A DNA stretch of 64,000 bases from Holophagales bacterium (GTDB lineage Bacteria > Acidobacteriota > Thermoanaerobaculia > Multivoradales > Multivoraceae). The position numbers and the translations under genes are program-made. The DNA is taken from assembly GCA_009845425.1 (NCBI GenBank), contig VXZQ01000006.1, positions 62,001-126,000 of the forward strand, written 5' to 3'. Under the pieces are notes generated by a model. The model was given only the letters and a program-made list of their open reading frames with translations, was not told the DNA's origin and ran no database searches. Numbering within the stretch: position 1 is the first letter of the stretch; every line of letters begins with the position of its first letter. Positions 36,447-44,683 of this stretch are shown piece by piece.

Positions 36447-39400
36447 GGACGCTGGTCCGATGGAGCCGGGTCGGGCAGTTCGATGGCGACGCCGCTCAAC
36501 ATGAGGGCGAAGACCCTGTAGTCCTCAGCGAACGACGCCGGTTCGGGAGCTCCGGGAACGGCGCCGCGGAAGCCGGTACGCAGCAGTCCGGGATCGTCGT
36601 GGTGCTGAACCACGTCCGGGCGTTCCCGATTGACGCCCAGGGCGGCCTGGAAATGGCCGTCGCGGTAGAGGACGATCTGGCGCGGGCGGAGGCTGTGGGT
36701 GAGATTCGCGGCCCAACCCTCGATCAGGGTCCGCCGTCCAGGCTTGGTGACCAGATCGATCGCGCCCTCGAAGCCGTCGCCGGTCTGCAGCACGCGGAGC
36801 CTTCGGCCGTCGCTCACCGGGAGAATCTCCGCTCCGTTCTCTTCCTCGAGGGGCGCGTAGAAGAACCGCAGGCGAGTCGCGGTGCCTTGGGAGGAGACGG
36901 CGTACACCACGAAGCCCTCGCGCCGGATCGTCGTCATCGTTTCGGTCGCAGCCTCGTCGTCGAGCTCATCCACGGTTCGACCCTTGCGCGTGAAACCGCT
37001 GTAGAGGTGTTCCCGGCCGTAGCGTTCGGCGACGCTTTCCCGTTCGACGTCCGTCGAGCCGGCCCAGAACTGGCGTCCATCGAGGAAAGCGACAACCTCC
37101 AGCGTGCTCCCGGGGTCGGCGAGATCCGCGGCCCAGCCGTGAATGGCGGCGTTGGGGCCGTGTGCGCCTTCGACGTAGCCGATCACACCATCGGCACGCC
37201 GCCGCTCTACGGGGATGCGGACTGCGGCTGCGTCGATGGAGCTCCTGGACCGGCGCACCAGAGCGTCGTCCCGGACTCCCGGCGCACCCCAGGAGAGCTC
37301 GTAGACGAAGCCCGGAGCACCTTGCACGTGTTCGAGTTCGGGCGAGTCACCTTCCTCCGAGATCAGGAAGACGTCGATGTGGTTGAGCCCGGGTCGGAGG
37401 AGATGTTCGGGCAGCAGCGCGGTGAACCGCATCTCGCCGCCGCTGGTCTGGTGCGGGCGAACGGTTGTCGCAATGACGCCGTTCACGGCCACGGCGGCGG
37501 CGCGCTCGAGAAGGGACTCCGGACCGACGAGGATGCCCTGCACGAGGGCCGGCAGCCGCCCTCTTTCCGGCTCGACGTCGTCCCAGCGCTCCGGGGCTTC
37601 CAGCCGAATGCCGACTTCGCTGTCGCGGCGCCGCAGCTCGGAGATCCTGAGTCCGTGGAGGCTCGGAACGGCGCCGATAGCGATCGGATCGTTCGTTTCT
37701 CCCAACAGCGCGGCCTGCTCCGCCAGTCGCTCGCGCCGCCAGGGTTCCCGGTCGTTCGGCAGCTCGACGTTGGCGGCGTACTTGCCGATCAGCGGAAGCG
37801 TCCCGGGGTTCTGCCGCTGGGGCACGGCGCTCGGGTCGGCGCCCGCGAGTTCAAGCAGCCGCGGCGCCAGTTCGACCAGAGACACGGATGTCTCGTCGAT
37901 CGCTGCCTCGCTCTGAAACGGCGCCTTGATGATGAGAGGCACCGCGGCGAGGTCGAGAGGCTGCTTCCCGGTCGGATCGTTGACGTCGAGCAACCGGCGG
38001 GACTTGCCGGGCTCGAAGGCCACGCCGTGGTCCGCAGTCAGAGCGATCAGACTTCTGTCGAACAGGTCGAGGGCCTCCAGTTTCTCGATCAACTCGCCGA
38101 TCAGGCGATCGACGAACTGCACCTGGAGCAGATAGCGCTTCTGGTGGTGGCGGACCGGCCAGGACTCGGTCGTCCACAGCTCCCGCTGGAGTCCGTGAAC
38201 GCGGTTCCGGGTGACGCGGTAGGTGTGTCCCGACGGCAGGTACTCCCACGGGAGGTGAGGCAGCAAGGAGTGCAGGAAGTAGAAGCCCGGACGTTGGCCG
38301 GTCGGCTTGATCGAGTCGCCGAACCGGCGGAACTCGGCCGCCCGATCCGCCTCGCGAAGGTGGCGTAGCGCGCGCTGCACCGGTCTGTCGGCGCCCGGTT
38401 CCGCAGGTGCGGAAGCCTGTTCCTGGCCGAAGCCGCTCCAGGTCTGGGTGATCTCCGGCAGTTGCTGGGTCCAGACGGCGGGCAGCGTCTGATTGAGCCA
38501 GACGACGGTGAGGTCGGAGATCAGGAGGCTCAAACGCTCGTTCCACGGGGCGCGCTCGCTGGCCAGGAGGTTGAGTGCGGGTGGGCAGAGCGAGGTGATC
38601 GGTTCGATTGCGTAGAGGTCGTGGCTCGGCGCGAGCAGCGTGAACAGATTGATCGGCTGTTCGGCGAGTGTGGGAAGCCGGCCCTGCTCGGCTGGCTGGC
38701 CGGTGAGCATCGCCGGGATCGCGAGTTCGGAGACGTCGGCGGCGGCCGTGGCGTTCGGATACCAGGTGGCCCCGTCGGCCAGGCGCGCCAGGTTGGGAAG
38801 TCGCTCCCGGTCGATCGCTCCATCGGCGTCGAGGATGGAGACGAGCGACCACTCGTCGAAGACGATCAGCACGATCGGGGCCCGGGCACCGGTGTCGCCA
38901 AGGTCGGCCGGAATCGCCTGGCTGGGGCCGGACGCGCTTCGACGAACCCGACCGTCGAGCACGAGGAGTGCGGGGACGAGGACGGCCGCCGCGACGAGCA
39001 GCAAAGTGAAGGAACGCACGCCGCGGAATCGGAGGTAGGCCCACACGACGATGGCGCCGGCTGCCAGCGCTATCGTTACGGCGGCGGGCGCGGGAAGACC
39101 GCGTACGGCCTGCAGGCCGATGGTGCCCGAGAGCAGGCCGACCGAAACGGCTACCGCGGGTCGGGTCCAGGAGGGGCGGAGGAATCGCGCCGCGATGGCC
39201 GGGGCCGAGAGCGCCAGCGTGGGAGCCACCGCGACCAGGACGACCAGGGCCAGGAGATCGCCCATGTAGAGGTTGCGGATGGCGAAGAACTCGGGGGCCT
39301 GTCTGAGCAGGTCGTAGACCGGCTGCGCCAGGGCAAGGCTGCTCAGGCCTGCAATGGAGAGGATGCCGGCGACGAGGCTCTGAGGCGACTTACCTTGGCC

Positions 39401-39487
39401 CGAATCGGATGCCGATTCCGAGGATGAGGAACCGTTTGGCTCCTCGGACTGGTCTGGTCCGGGGGCAGCCGGGTTGCGCTCCGACAT
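36443..39487 (-). CDS. Membrane-anchored sulfatase/alkaline-phosphatase superfamily protein with C-terminal double module (1014 aa)
   Basis: A Ser-rich, low-complexity cytosolic start (about 1-35) precedes about five membrane helices (about 40-195). An alkaline-phosphatase-superfamily domain follows: PIVLIVFDEWSLVS (metal Asp), ELAIPAMLTGQP, HSLLPHLPWEYLPSG and IALTADHGVAF (DH metal pair). Aligning the nucleophile loop by its MLTG end places Ser, not Cys, at the nucleophile (SELAIPAMLTG), so it is more likely a phosphoglycerol or phosphoethanolamine transferase-like enzyme than a formylglycine sulfatase. The C-terminus (about 745-1005) has two related units, each GWAA-L ... DG ... ER ... GF ... 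V(Y/F)A, shared with the GT-C partner. First gene of the unit; TAGCAT lies 8 nt before the ATG. Confidence 0.72.
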   Translation of the reverse strand: MSERNPAAPGPDQSEEPNGSSSSESASDSGQGKSPQSLVAGILSIAGLSSLALAQPVYDLLRQAPEFFAIRNLYMGDLLALVVLVAVAPTLALSAPAIAARFLRPSWTRPAVAVSVGLLSGTIGLQAVRGLPAPAAVTIALAAGAIVVWAYLRFRGVRSFTLLLVAAAVLVPALLVLDGRVRRSASGPSQAIPADLGDTGARAPIVLIVFDEWSLVSILDADGAIDRERLPNLARLADGATWYPNATAAADVSELAIPAMLTGQPAEQGRLPTLAEQPINLFTLLAPSHDLYAIEPITSLCPPALNLLASERAPWNERLSLLISDLTVVWLNQTLPAVWTQQLPEITQTWSGFGQEQASAPAEPGADRPVQRALRHLREADRAAEFRRFGDSIKPTGQRPGFYFLHSLLPHLPWEYLPSGHTYRVTRNRVHGLQRELWTTESWPVRHHQKRYLLQVQFVDRLIGELIEKLEALDLFDRSLIALTADHGVAFEPGKSRRLLDVNDPTGKQPLDLAAVPLIIKAPFQSEAAIDETSVSLVELAPRLLELAGADPSAVPQRQNPGTLPLIGKYAANVELPNDREPWRRERLAEQAALLGETNDPIAIGAVPSLHGLRISELRRRDSEVGIRLEAPERWDDVEPERGRLPALVQGILVGPESLLERAAAVAVNGVIATTVRPHQTSGGEMRFTALLPEHLLRPGLNHIDVFLISEEGDSPELEHVQGAPGFVYELSWGAPGVRDDALVRRSRSSIDAAAVRIPVERRRADGVIGYVEGAHGPNAAIHGWAADLADPGSTLEVVAFLDGRQFWAGSTDVERESVAERYGREHLYSGFTRKGRTVDELDDEAATETMTTIRREGFVVYAVSSQGTATRLRFFYAPLEEENGAEILPVSDGRRLRVLQTGDGFEGAIDLVTKPGRRTLIEGWAANLTHSLRPRQIVLYRDGHFQAALGVNRERPDVVQHHDDPGLLRTGFRGAVPGAPEPASFAEDYRVFALMLSGVAIELPDPAPSDQRP

Positions 39488-39495
39488 GGACGGCG

Positions 39496-39501
39496 ATGCT
39501 A
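39496..39501 (-). promoter_or_regulatory. -10-like hexamer before the membrane sulfatase gene
   Basis: TAGCAT ends 8 nt before ATG 39487, with no Shine-Dalgarno sequence. It occupies the left side of the 104-nt divergent region shared with ispG. Confidence 0.45.
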
Positions 39502-39576
39502 CCTGCTGGCCTGCCGGTGTCCCGTGTGAATCCTCGCGGGCAGTTCCTGGCGCCCTCGCTTCGCCTGCCTGACTGT

Positions 39577-39582
39577 TAGCCT
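39577..39582 (+). promoter_or_regulatory. -10-like hexamer before ispG
   Basis: TAGCCT ends 9 nt before ATG 39592. No Shine-Dalgarno sequence and no clear -35. Confidence 0.4.
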
Positions 39583-39591
39583 GCCTCCGTC

Positions 39592-40833
<1,242 letters not shown>

Positions 40834-40835
40834 TT

Positions 40836-41723
40836 GTGGTTCGTGTGGCGAGACTCGCCTTTCCGGCACTGAGCTTCGTCCTGGGCTCTGGTCTGGCCCT
40901 CTCCGCGCTCGGCTGCGGATGGATGCCGACCGGAACCGAGGAGCCCGAGGAGAAGCTGGGGCGGCTCCTTGCCGACCTGTACCCGCTTCCGGAAGGCCGC
41001 AATCTCGATATCCGGCCGCCGCCTCATCCGCCTGAGCGTCTCGTCCTCTACCGCACCTGGAGCCCGTCGCAAGCTCGGGCGATTCCGAGCGGGCCTACCG
41101 CGACGATCATCGTCTGGAGCGCCGAGGGCCCAGTCGTCGACGGGGTCTGCTTCGGGTGCGACGATCTCGCCTCGCTTGTATCGCATCTCGGCGTGCGCCG
41201 CGACGCCATTCGCGTTGAAGGCGGTACCGGGAACGTCCCGGTCATCGCCGACGTGGTGAAACGTCACGGCGCCACACGAGACGAGCTCCTGTCGGAGTTG
41301 CCTGGCCTGCTGAGTGAGAGGTTGGACCTGGACGTCAGCTTGCAGCAGGTCGAAACGATGGCCCGGACACTGGTGCTGAGGGGCGAGATCGGAACGGTGG
41401 CGCCGGACGACGAGTACGGCGGCGCCCGATACCTGCATGCCTTCGCTGACGCCAAGAACGAGGATCCGCGGCGCGGTGCGGGCGGCGGCCCCTCGAAAGA
41501 CGCCGGGACGCTCGTCGAACTCCTGTCGATCGCACTCGAGATGCCAGTCGTCGACGAGACGTTCGGGGCAGCCGTCGAGCCCTTTCACGTGAGAGTCCAC
41601 GACTCGGCCTACGGCACGGAGGGACTGGAGCTGTTGGTGCGGAACCTGGAAGCCCAGACCGCTCTCGACATTTCGGTCGAGGACCGTCCGGACCGACTCG
41701 TGGTGGTGTCGCCGGCCGGTTGA
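40836..41723 (+). CDS. Uncharacterised probable lipoprotein, possibly TIGR03435-like
   Basis: 295 residues from GTG 40836, with GAAGG about 8 nt upstream. Signal-like core FPALSFVLGSGLALSALGC; the lipobox ALGC is imperfect at position -3. The middle is mixed alpha/beta, with a CFGC motif that could bind metal or form a disulfide. The C-terminal third (LVELLSIALEMPVVDET, then FHVRVHD and a final strand EDRPDRLVVV) has the outline of the Acidobacteriota-rich TIGR03435 family, whose members end with a similar 'xLGRPVVDxTG ... L' layout. That match is weak and made by eye. It starts 2 nt after ispG, so co-transcription is likely though a functional link is not obvious. Confidence 0.6.
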   Translation: MVRVARLAFPALSFVLGSGLALSALGCGWMPTGTEEPEEKLGRLLADLYPLPEGRNLDIRPPPHPPERLVLYRTWSPSQARAIPSGPTATIIVWSAEGPVVDGVCFGCDDLASLVSHLGVRRDAIRVEGGTGNVPVIADVVKRHGATRDELLSELPGLLSERLDLDVSLQQVETMARTLVLRGEIGTVAPDDEYGGARYLHAFADAKNEDPRRGAGGGPSKDAGTLVELLSIALEMPVVDETFGAAVEPFHVRVHDSAYGTEGLELLVRNLEAQTALDISVEDRPDRLVVVSPAG

Positions 41724-41778
41724 TTCGTAGGGGTCCTTCCTGGATGGTTGCCATGCGGCTTCGCCATCCGTCGTGGCT

Positions 41779-43236
41779 CTACGGCAGATCGCGGAACTCG
41801 GGGCTTTGTAGCCAGTCCCCGGCGAAGCGCTCCGTGATCTCGTCCATCGCGGCCGGGGACCTGGGGTACTGGCCCTTGTCGTCGGTGTCCTCGATCCAGC
41901 CTGCCAGCGCTTCTCGCATCTCGTTCAGCACGCCGGCATGGGCGGGATCTCCGGCCATGTTGACCACTTCGTCCGGGTCGTTCTCCAGATCGTAGAGCTC
42001 TTCGGCGACGCGCTGTCCGTAGGGCGCGGCCTGGGCGCGCGTCAACTTGCCTTCCCCGGCCAGTCGCCGGATCGTCAGGAAACTGCTGTCATCCGGATCG
42101 CCGGCGAGGTCGATCATCTCCCGATGGCCCCAGTTGATGAGCGGTCGGTCCAGCATGAAGTTCCTGATGTAGTGGAAGCGCGGCCCCACCACCGATCGGA
42201 CCCGGTCGATGACGTTCGACATGCGGTCGGCAGAGGTGAACACGTAGTCGCGGCGGTAGTCCGGACCGAAGACGTTCTTCGCGTCCATGAACTCGGGCAC
42301 GTCGAGGCCGGCGAGCGCCAGCGACGTGGCCGCGATGTCCATCAGGTTGACGAGATCGGCCCGTCGCGTGCCGGGTTTCACGACCTCCGGTAGTCCAGGC
42401 GCGACGACGATCAGCGGAATCCTCAGGCCTTCGTCGTAGGAGAACTCCTTGCTCCGGGGCAGATCGGAGCCGTGGTCCGAGAAGAGCACGAGGACGGTGC
42501 TTGCCCAGAGTCCGTCGGCCTTCAGTTGCGCTACCAGTTCGCCTACCTGGTGGTCGGTGCGCAGGATCGAATTGTAGTGATCGGCGATGTGGCGGCGCAC
42601 CTGGGGGATGTCGGGGTACTGCGCCGGCACCGGCACCTCCGCCGGATCCACGGGCCCGAGACCGAGTGCATTCAGTTCCCCGGCGATGTTCGCAACGCCC
42701 TTGCCGCCGGCCACCTTCATCTGCCCGAAGAACGGCGTGCCTTCGGACACGTCGCGCCAGTGTCCGCCGCCCTGCGGACCCTTCCAGGACGGGATGTCCG
42801 ACGACTCCGGGCCGATCGTGTAGAGCTTCGCGCGGTCGTAGGTGAAGTTGAAGTCGTCCTTGCTGGCGTTGTAGGTCTCGTAGCCCGCGGCCCGGAACAG
42901 TTCGGGAACGGTCACGACCCCTTCCGGCAGATCGATCTGGTAGCCGGGAACCCGTCCCGAACGATGGTCGTGCGCCCCGATCCGAATGGCGTAGCTGCCG
43001 GTGATCAGCGAGGAACGGGTGGGGCTGCACACCGGCGTCGGCGCGTACGCCCGTTCGAACAGCACGCCCTGCCGCGCCAGCGCGTCGATGTTGGGCGTCT
43101 CGACGAGGTCGTGCCCGTAGCTCGAGTACCAGGGCGATTGGTCGTCGATGTCGATCCAGAGGACGTTGGCCCGGGCGGTGTGTTGTTGCGGCGCCGCGGC
43201 CCCCGCGAGCAACGCCAACCAAGCCAGGAAGATCAC
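41779..43236 (-). CDS. Secreted formylglycine sulfatase
   Basis: 485 residues from GTG 43236. Signal peptide about 1-18 (FLAWLALLAGAAAPQQ). A type I sulfatase follows: metal-binding NVLWIDIDDQSP (Asp29, Asp31, Asp32), and the CxPxR signature C70-S-P-T-R74 in TPVCSPTRSSLITG, whose Cys is matured to formylglycine by a separate FGE enzyme. LVLFSDHGSDL carries the second metal pair, and KEFSYDEGLRIPLIV and PEFMDAKNVFG follow. Removes sulfate esters, probably from polysaccharide or another organic sulfate. A longer frame to 43338 exists, but it would lie inside the HD gene; the GTG gives a GTGA 4-nt overlap with the HD stop. No FGE gene is seen here. Confidence 0.88.
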   Translation of the reverse strand: MIFLAWLALLAGAAAPQQHTARANVLWIDIDDQSPWYSSYGHDLVETPNIDALARQGVLFERAYAPTPVCSPTRSSLITGSYAIRIGAHDHRSGRVPGYQIDLPEGVVTVPELFRAAGYETYNASKDDFNFTYDRAKLYTIGPESSDIPSWKGPQGGGHWRDVSEGTPFFGQMKVAGGKGVANIAGELNALGLGPVDPAEVPVPAQYPDIPQVRRHIADHYNSILRTDHQVGELVAQLKADGLWASTVLVLFSDHGSDLPRSKEFSYDEGLRIPLIVVAPGLPEVVKPGTRRADLVNLMDIAATSLALAGLDVPEFMDAKNVFGPDYRRDYVFTSADRMSNVIDRVRSVVGPRFHYIRNFMLDRPLINWGHREMIDLAGDPDDSSFLTIRRLAGEGKLTRAQAAPYGQRVAEELYDLENDPDEVVNMAGDPAHAGVLNEMREALAGWIEDTDDKGQYPRSPAAMDEITERFAGDWLQSPEFRDLP

Positions 43237-43826
43237 TTCGCCAGTCGGCCGTCGAGTTCCAGGTCGGCCGCTACTCCCTGCATCGCCGCCAGCACGTTGC
43301 CGGCGTGCTGCCAGAGTTCGAGTTCGCCATCGAAGCACTCGCGGCTGAAGTCGGCGGTGACCTCCTCGACGTGCTCGCGGTCGACGCCGGCGGCGAAGGC
43401 CCGCTGCTTCCAGCGCTTACGGACGGACTTGAGGGGCACGTCGCGCACGTCCTTGCTCGGGCGGATCAGGGCGGCGGCGCTGATCAGGCCGGTGATCTCG
43501 TCGCAGGCCAGCAGCGCGTAGTCGCGCGCGGTCTCCCGCTCGACGCCAGTGCCCTCCGTGTTGTGGGAGAGGATCGTGCGGATGATGTCCTCGTCCAGGC
43601 CGCGTTCGCGGAGGATCGCCGCGCCGTCTGCCGGGTGCTGCTCGAGGCTCGGGTGGATCTCCCAGTCGAAGTCGTGGAGCAGGCCGGCGAGGCCCCAGGA
43701 CTCCGCGTCGCCGCCGAGCTCTTCCGCGTACCAGCGCATCGCCGCCTCGACCGCCAGCATGTGCTTCCGCAGTCCCGGAGCCTTCACGAACTCCCGCACC
43801 GTCTGCCAGGCTGCCTCTCGGTCCAT
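43233..43826 (-). CDS. HD domain metal-dependent hydrolase
   Basis: 197 residues. A compact HD-superfamily phosphohydrolase: His22 (RKHMLAVE), His51-Asp52 in LAGLLHDFDWEIHP, His63 (EQHPADGAAIL), HNTEG and CDEITGLI as the C-terminal Asp. It matches small stand-alone HDIG/YedJ-like proteins that act on nucleotides or phosphate esters; substrate unknown. TACAAT is 32 nt upstream, and GGAG precedes ATG 43826, so this is a leadered transcript. It overlaps the sulfatase start by 4 nt. The pairing of a cytosolic phosphohydrolase with a secreted sulfatase has no obvious logic. Confidence 0.87.
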   Translation of the reverse strand: MDREAAWQTVREFVKAPGLRKHMLAVEAAMRWYAEELGGDAESWGLAGLLHDFDWEIHPSLEQHPADGAAILRERGLDEDIIRTILSHNTEGTGVERETARDYALLACDEITGLISAAALIRPSKDVRDVPLKSVRKRWKQRAFAAGVDREHVEEVTADFSRECFDGELELWQHAGNVLAAMQGVAADLELDGRLAK

Positions 43827-43858
43827 CTCCGTCGCCCTTTCGTCTCGGGTGGCCGGCG

Positions 43859-43885
43859 ATTGTACGCGCTTGCGGTAGCTACAAT
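43859..43885. promoter_or_regulatory. Divergent promoter pair / 7-bp inverted repeat with 15-bp spacing
   Basis: TACAAT on plus (43880-43885) ends 9 nt before ATG 43895, and TACAAT on minus (43859-43864) serves the HD gene with a leader of about 25 nt. Including flanking bases they form the inverted repeat GATTGTA / TACAATC. The symmetry may simply be two -10 boxes, or an operator between the genes. Confidence 0.5.
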
Positions 43886-43894
43886 CCCTGCGCC

Positions 43895-44683
43895 ATGACG
43901 ATGGGTGGAGGACCGTACGCGCGCAGGATGAGCTTCGGCGGCCTGTCGGGGCCGCACGCGCGCGATCTGCTGCTGCTCGTGGGAGTGTTGTTCGTCACCT
44001 TCTCGATGCAGTTCCTGCAAGGGCTGTCCTTCGTGCCGGAGTTGATGCGGCTGTCGAGTTCCGTGTGGCAGCAGGGGATGATCTGGCAGCTCGTGACCTA
44101 TCCGGCCGCCGGTTGGGGCGGGCCGTCGATCTGGTTCCTGGTGAGCCTCCTGATCTTCTACATGTTCGCGAACGATGTGCGCTGGGCGCTTGGCAGGCAG
44201 CGGTTCTGGAACCTGCTCTGGATGGCGGCTGGAGTCGCGGCGGTGGCGGCCTGTCTGGTGCAGTTGCTGGCAGGCGGTGCCGCTCCGAACGCCTTCGTCG
44301 TCATGCAGGGTCAGCAGATGCTGCTGGCGATCGCGATCACCGGCTTCGCGGTGATCCGGCGTGACGCCACGATCATGTTGTTCTTCGTGCTTCCGATCCG
44401 GGCTCGGTGGTTCATCTGGATCGAAATCGCGTTCGCCTGGGTCCTTTTCCTGCGGACAGGCGACTTTGCCGGCTTCATCGGCATCTGCACCGCGGTCGGC
44501 ACCGTCGTCGCGCTGCTCCGGCCGGGGCGCACCCGCGGGCTGGTGCGCGAGTCGCGGCTGCGGCTCGAACGCTGGTACATCCGCCAGAAGCTGAACCGGG
44601 GCCGCCGCCGCTTCCGCGTCGTCCCGGGCGGCAAGAGGCCGAAGGACGACGACCGCGTGCGCCGCGGTCCCTGGGTCAACTGA
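43895..44683 (+). CDS. Rhomboid-fold membrane protein lacking catalytic residues
   Basis: 262 residues with about six membrane helices. The block WQLVTYPAAGWGGPSIWFLVSLLIFYMFANDVRWALG-type layout (first helix, loop, then helix 2 ending with a glycine and an RxRFW motif) follows the rhomboid fold. The active-site elements are missing. The HxxxN of helix 2 is absent, the GxSG of helix 4 reads VVMQGQQMLL, and the helix 6 His is replaced (FAGFIG). A basic C-terminal tail (RQKLNRGRRRFRVVPGGKRPK) faces the cytosol. It is therefore an inactive rhomboid-like (pseudoprotease) candidate, perhaps a binding or chaperone protein. The gene's last 8 nt overlap the convergent ABC permease gene. Confidence 0.68.
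   Translation: MTMGGGPYARRMSFGGLSGPHARDLLLLVGVLFVTFSMQFLQGLSFVPELMRLSSSVWQQGMIWQLVTYPAAGWGGPSIWFLVSLLIFYMFANDVRWALGRQRFWNLLWMAAGVAAVAACLVQLLAGGAAPNAFVVMQGQQMLLAIAITGFAVIRRDATIMLFFVLPIRARWFIWIEIAFAWVLFLRTGDFAGFIGICTAVGTVVALLRPGRTRGLVRESRLRLERWYIRQKLNRGRRRFRVVPGGKRPKDDDRVRRGPWVN

Noticed and set aside
43237..43338. Longer start for the sulfatase at 43338
   Set aside because: It would lie within the HD gene on the same strand and precede the signal peptide with an Arg-rich segment; GTG 43236 gives a normal signal peptide.
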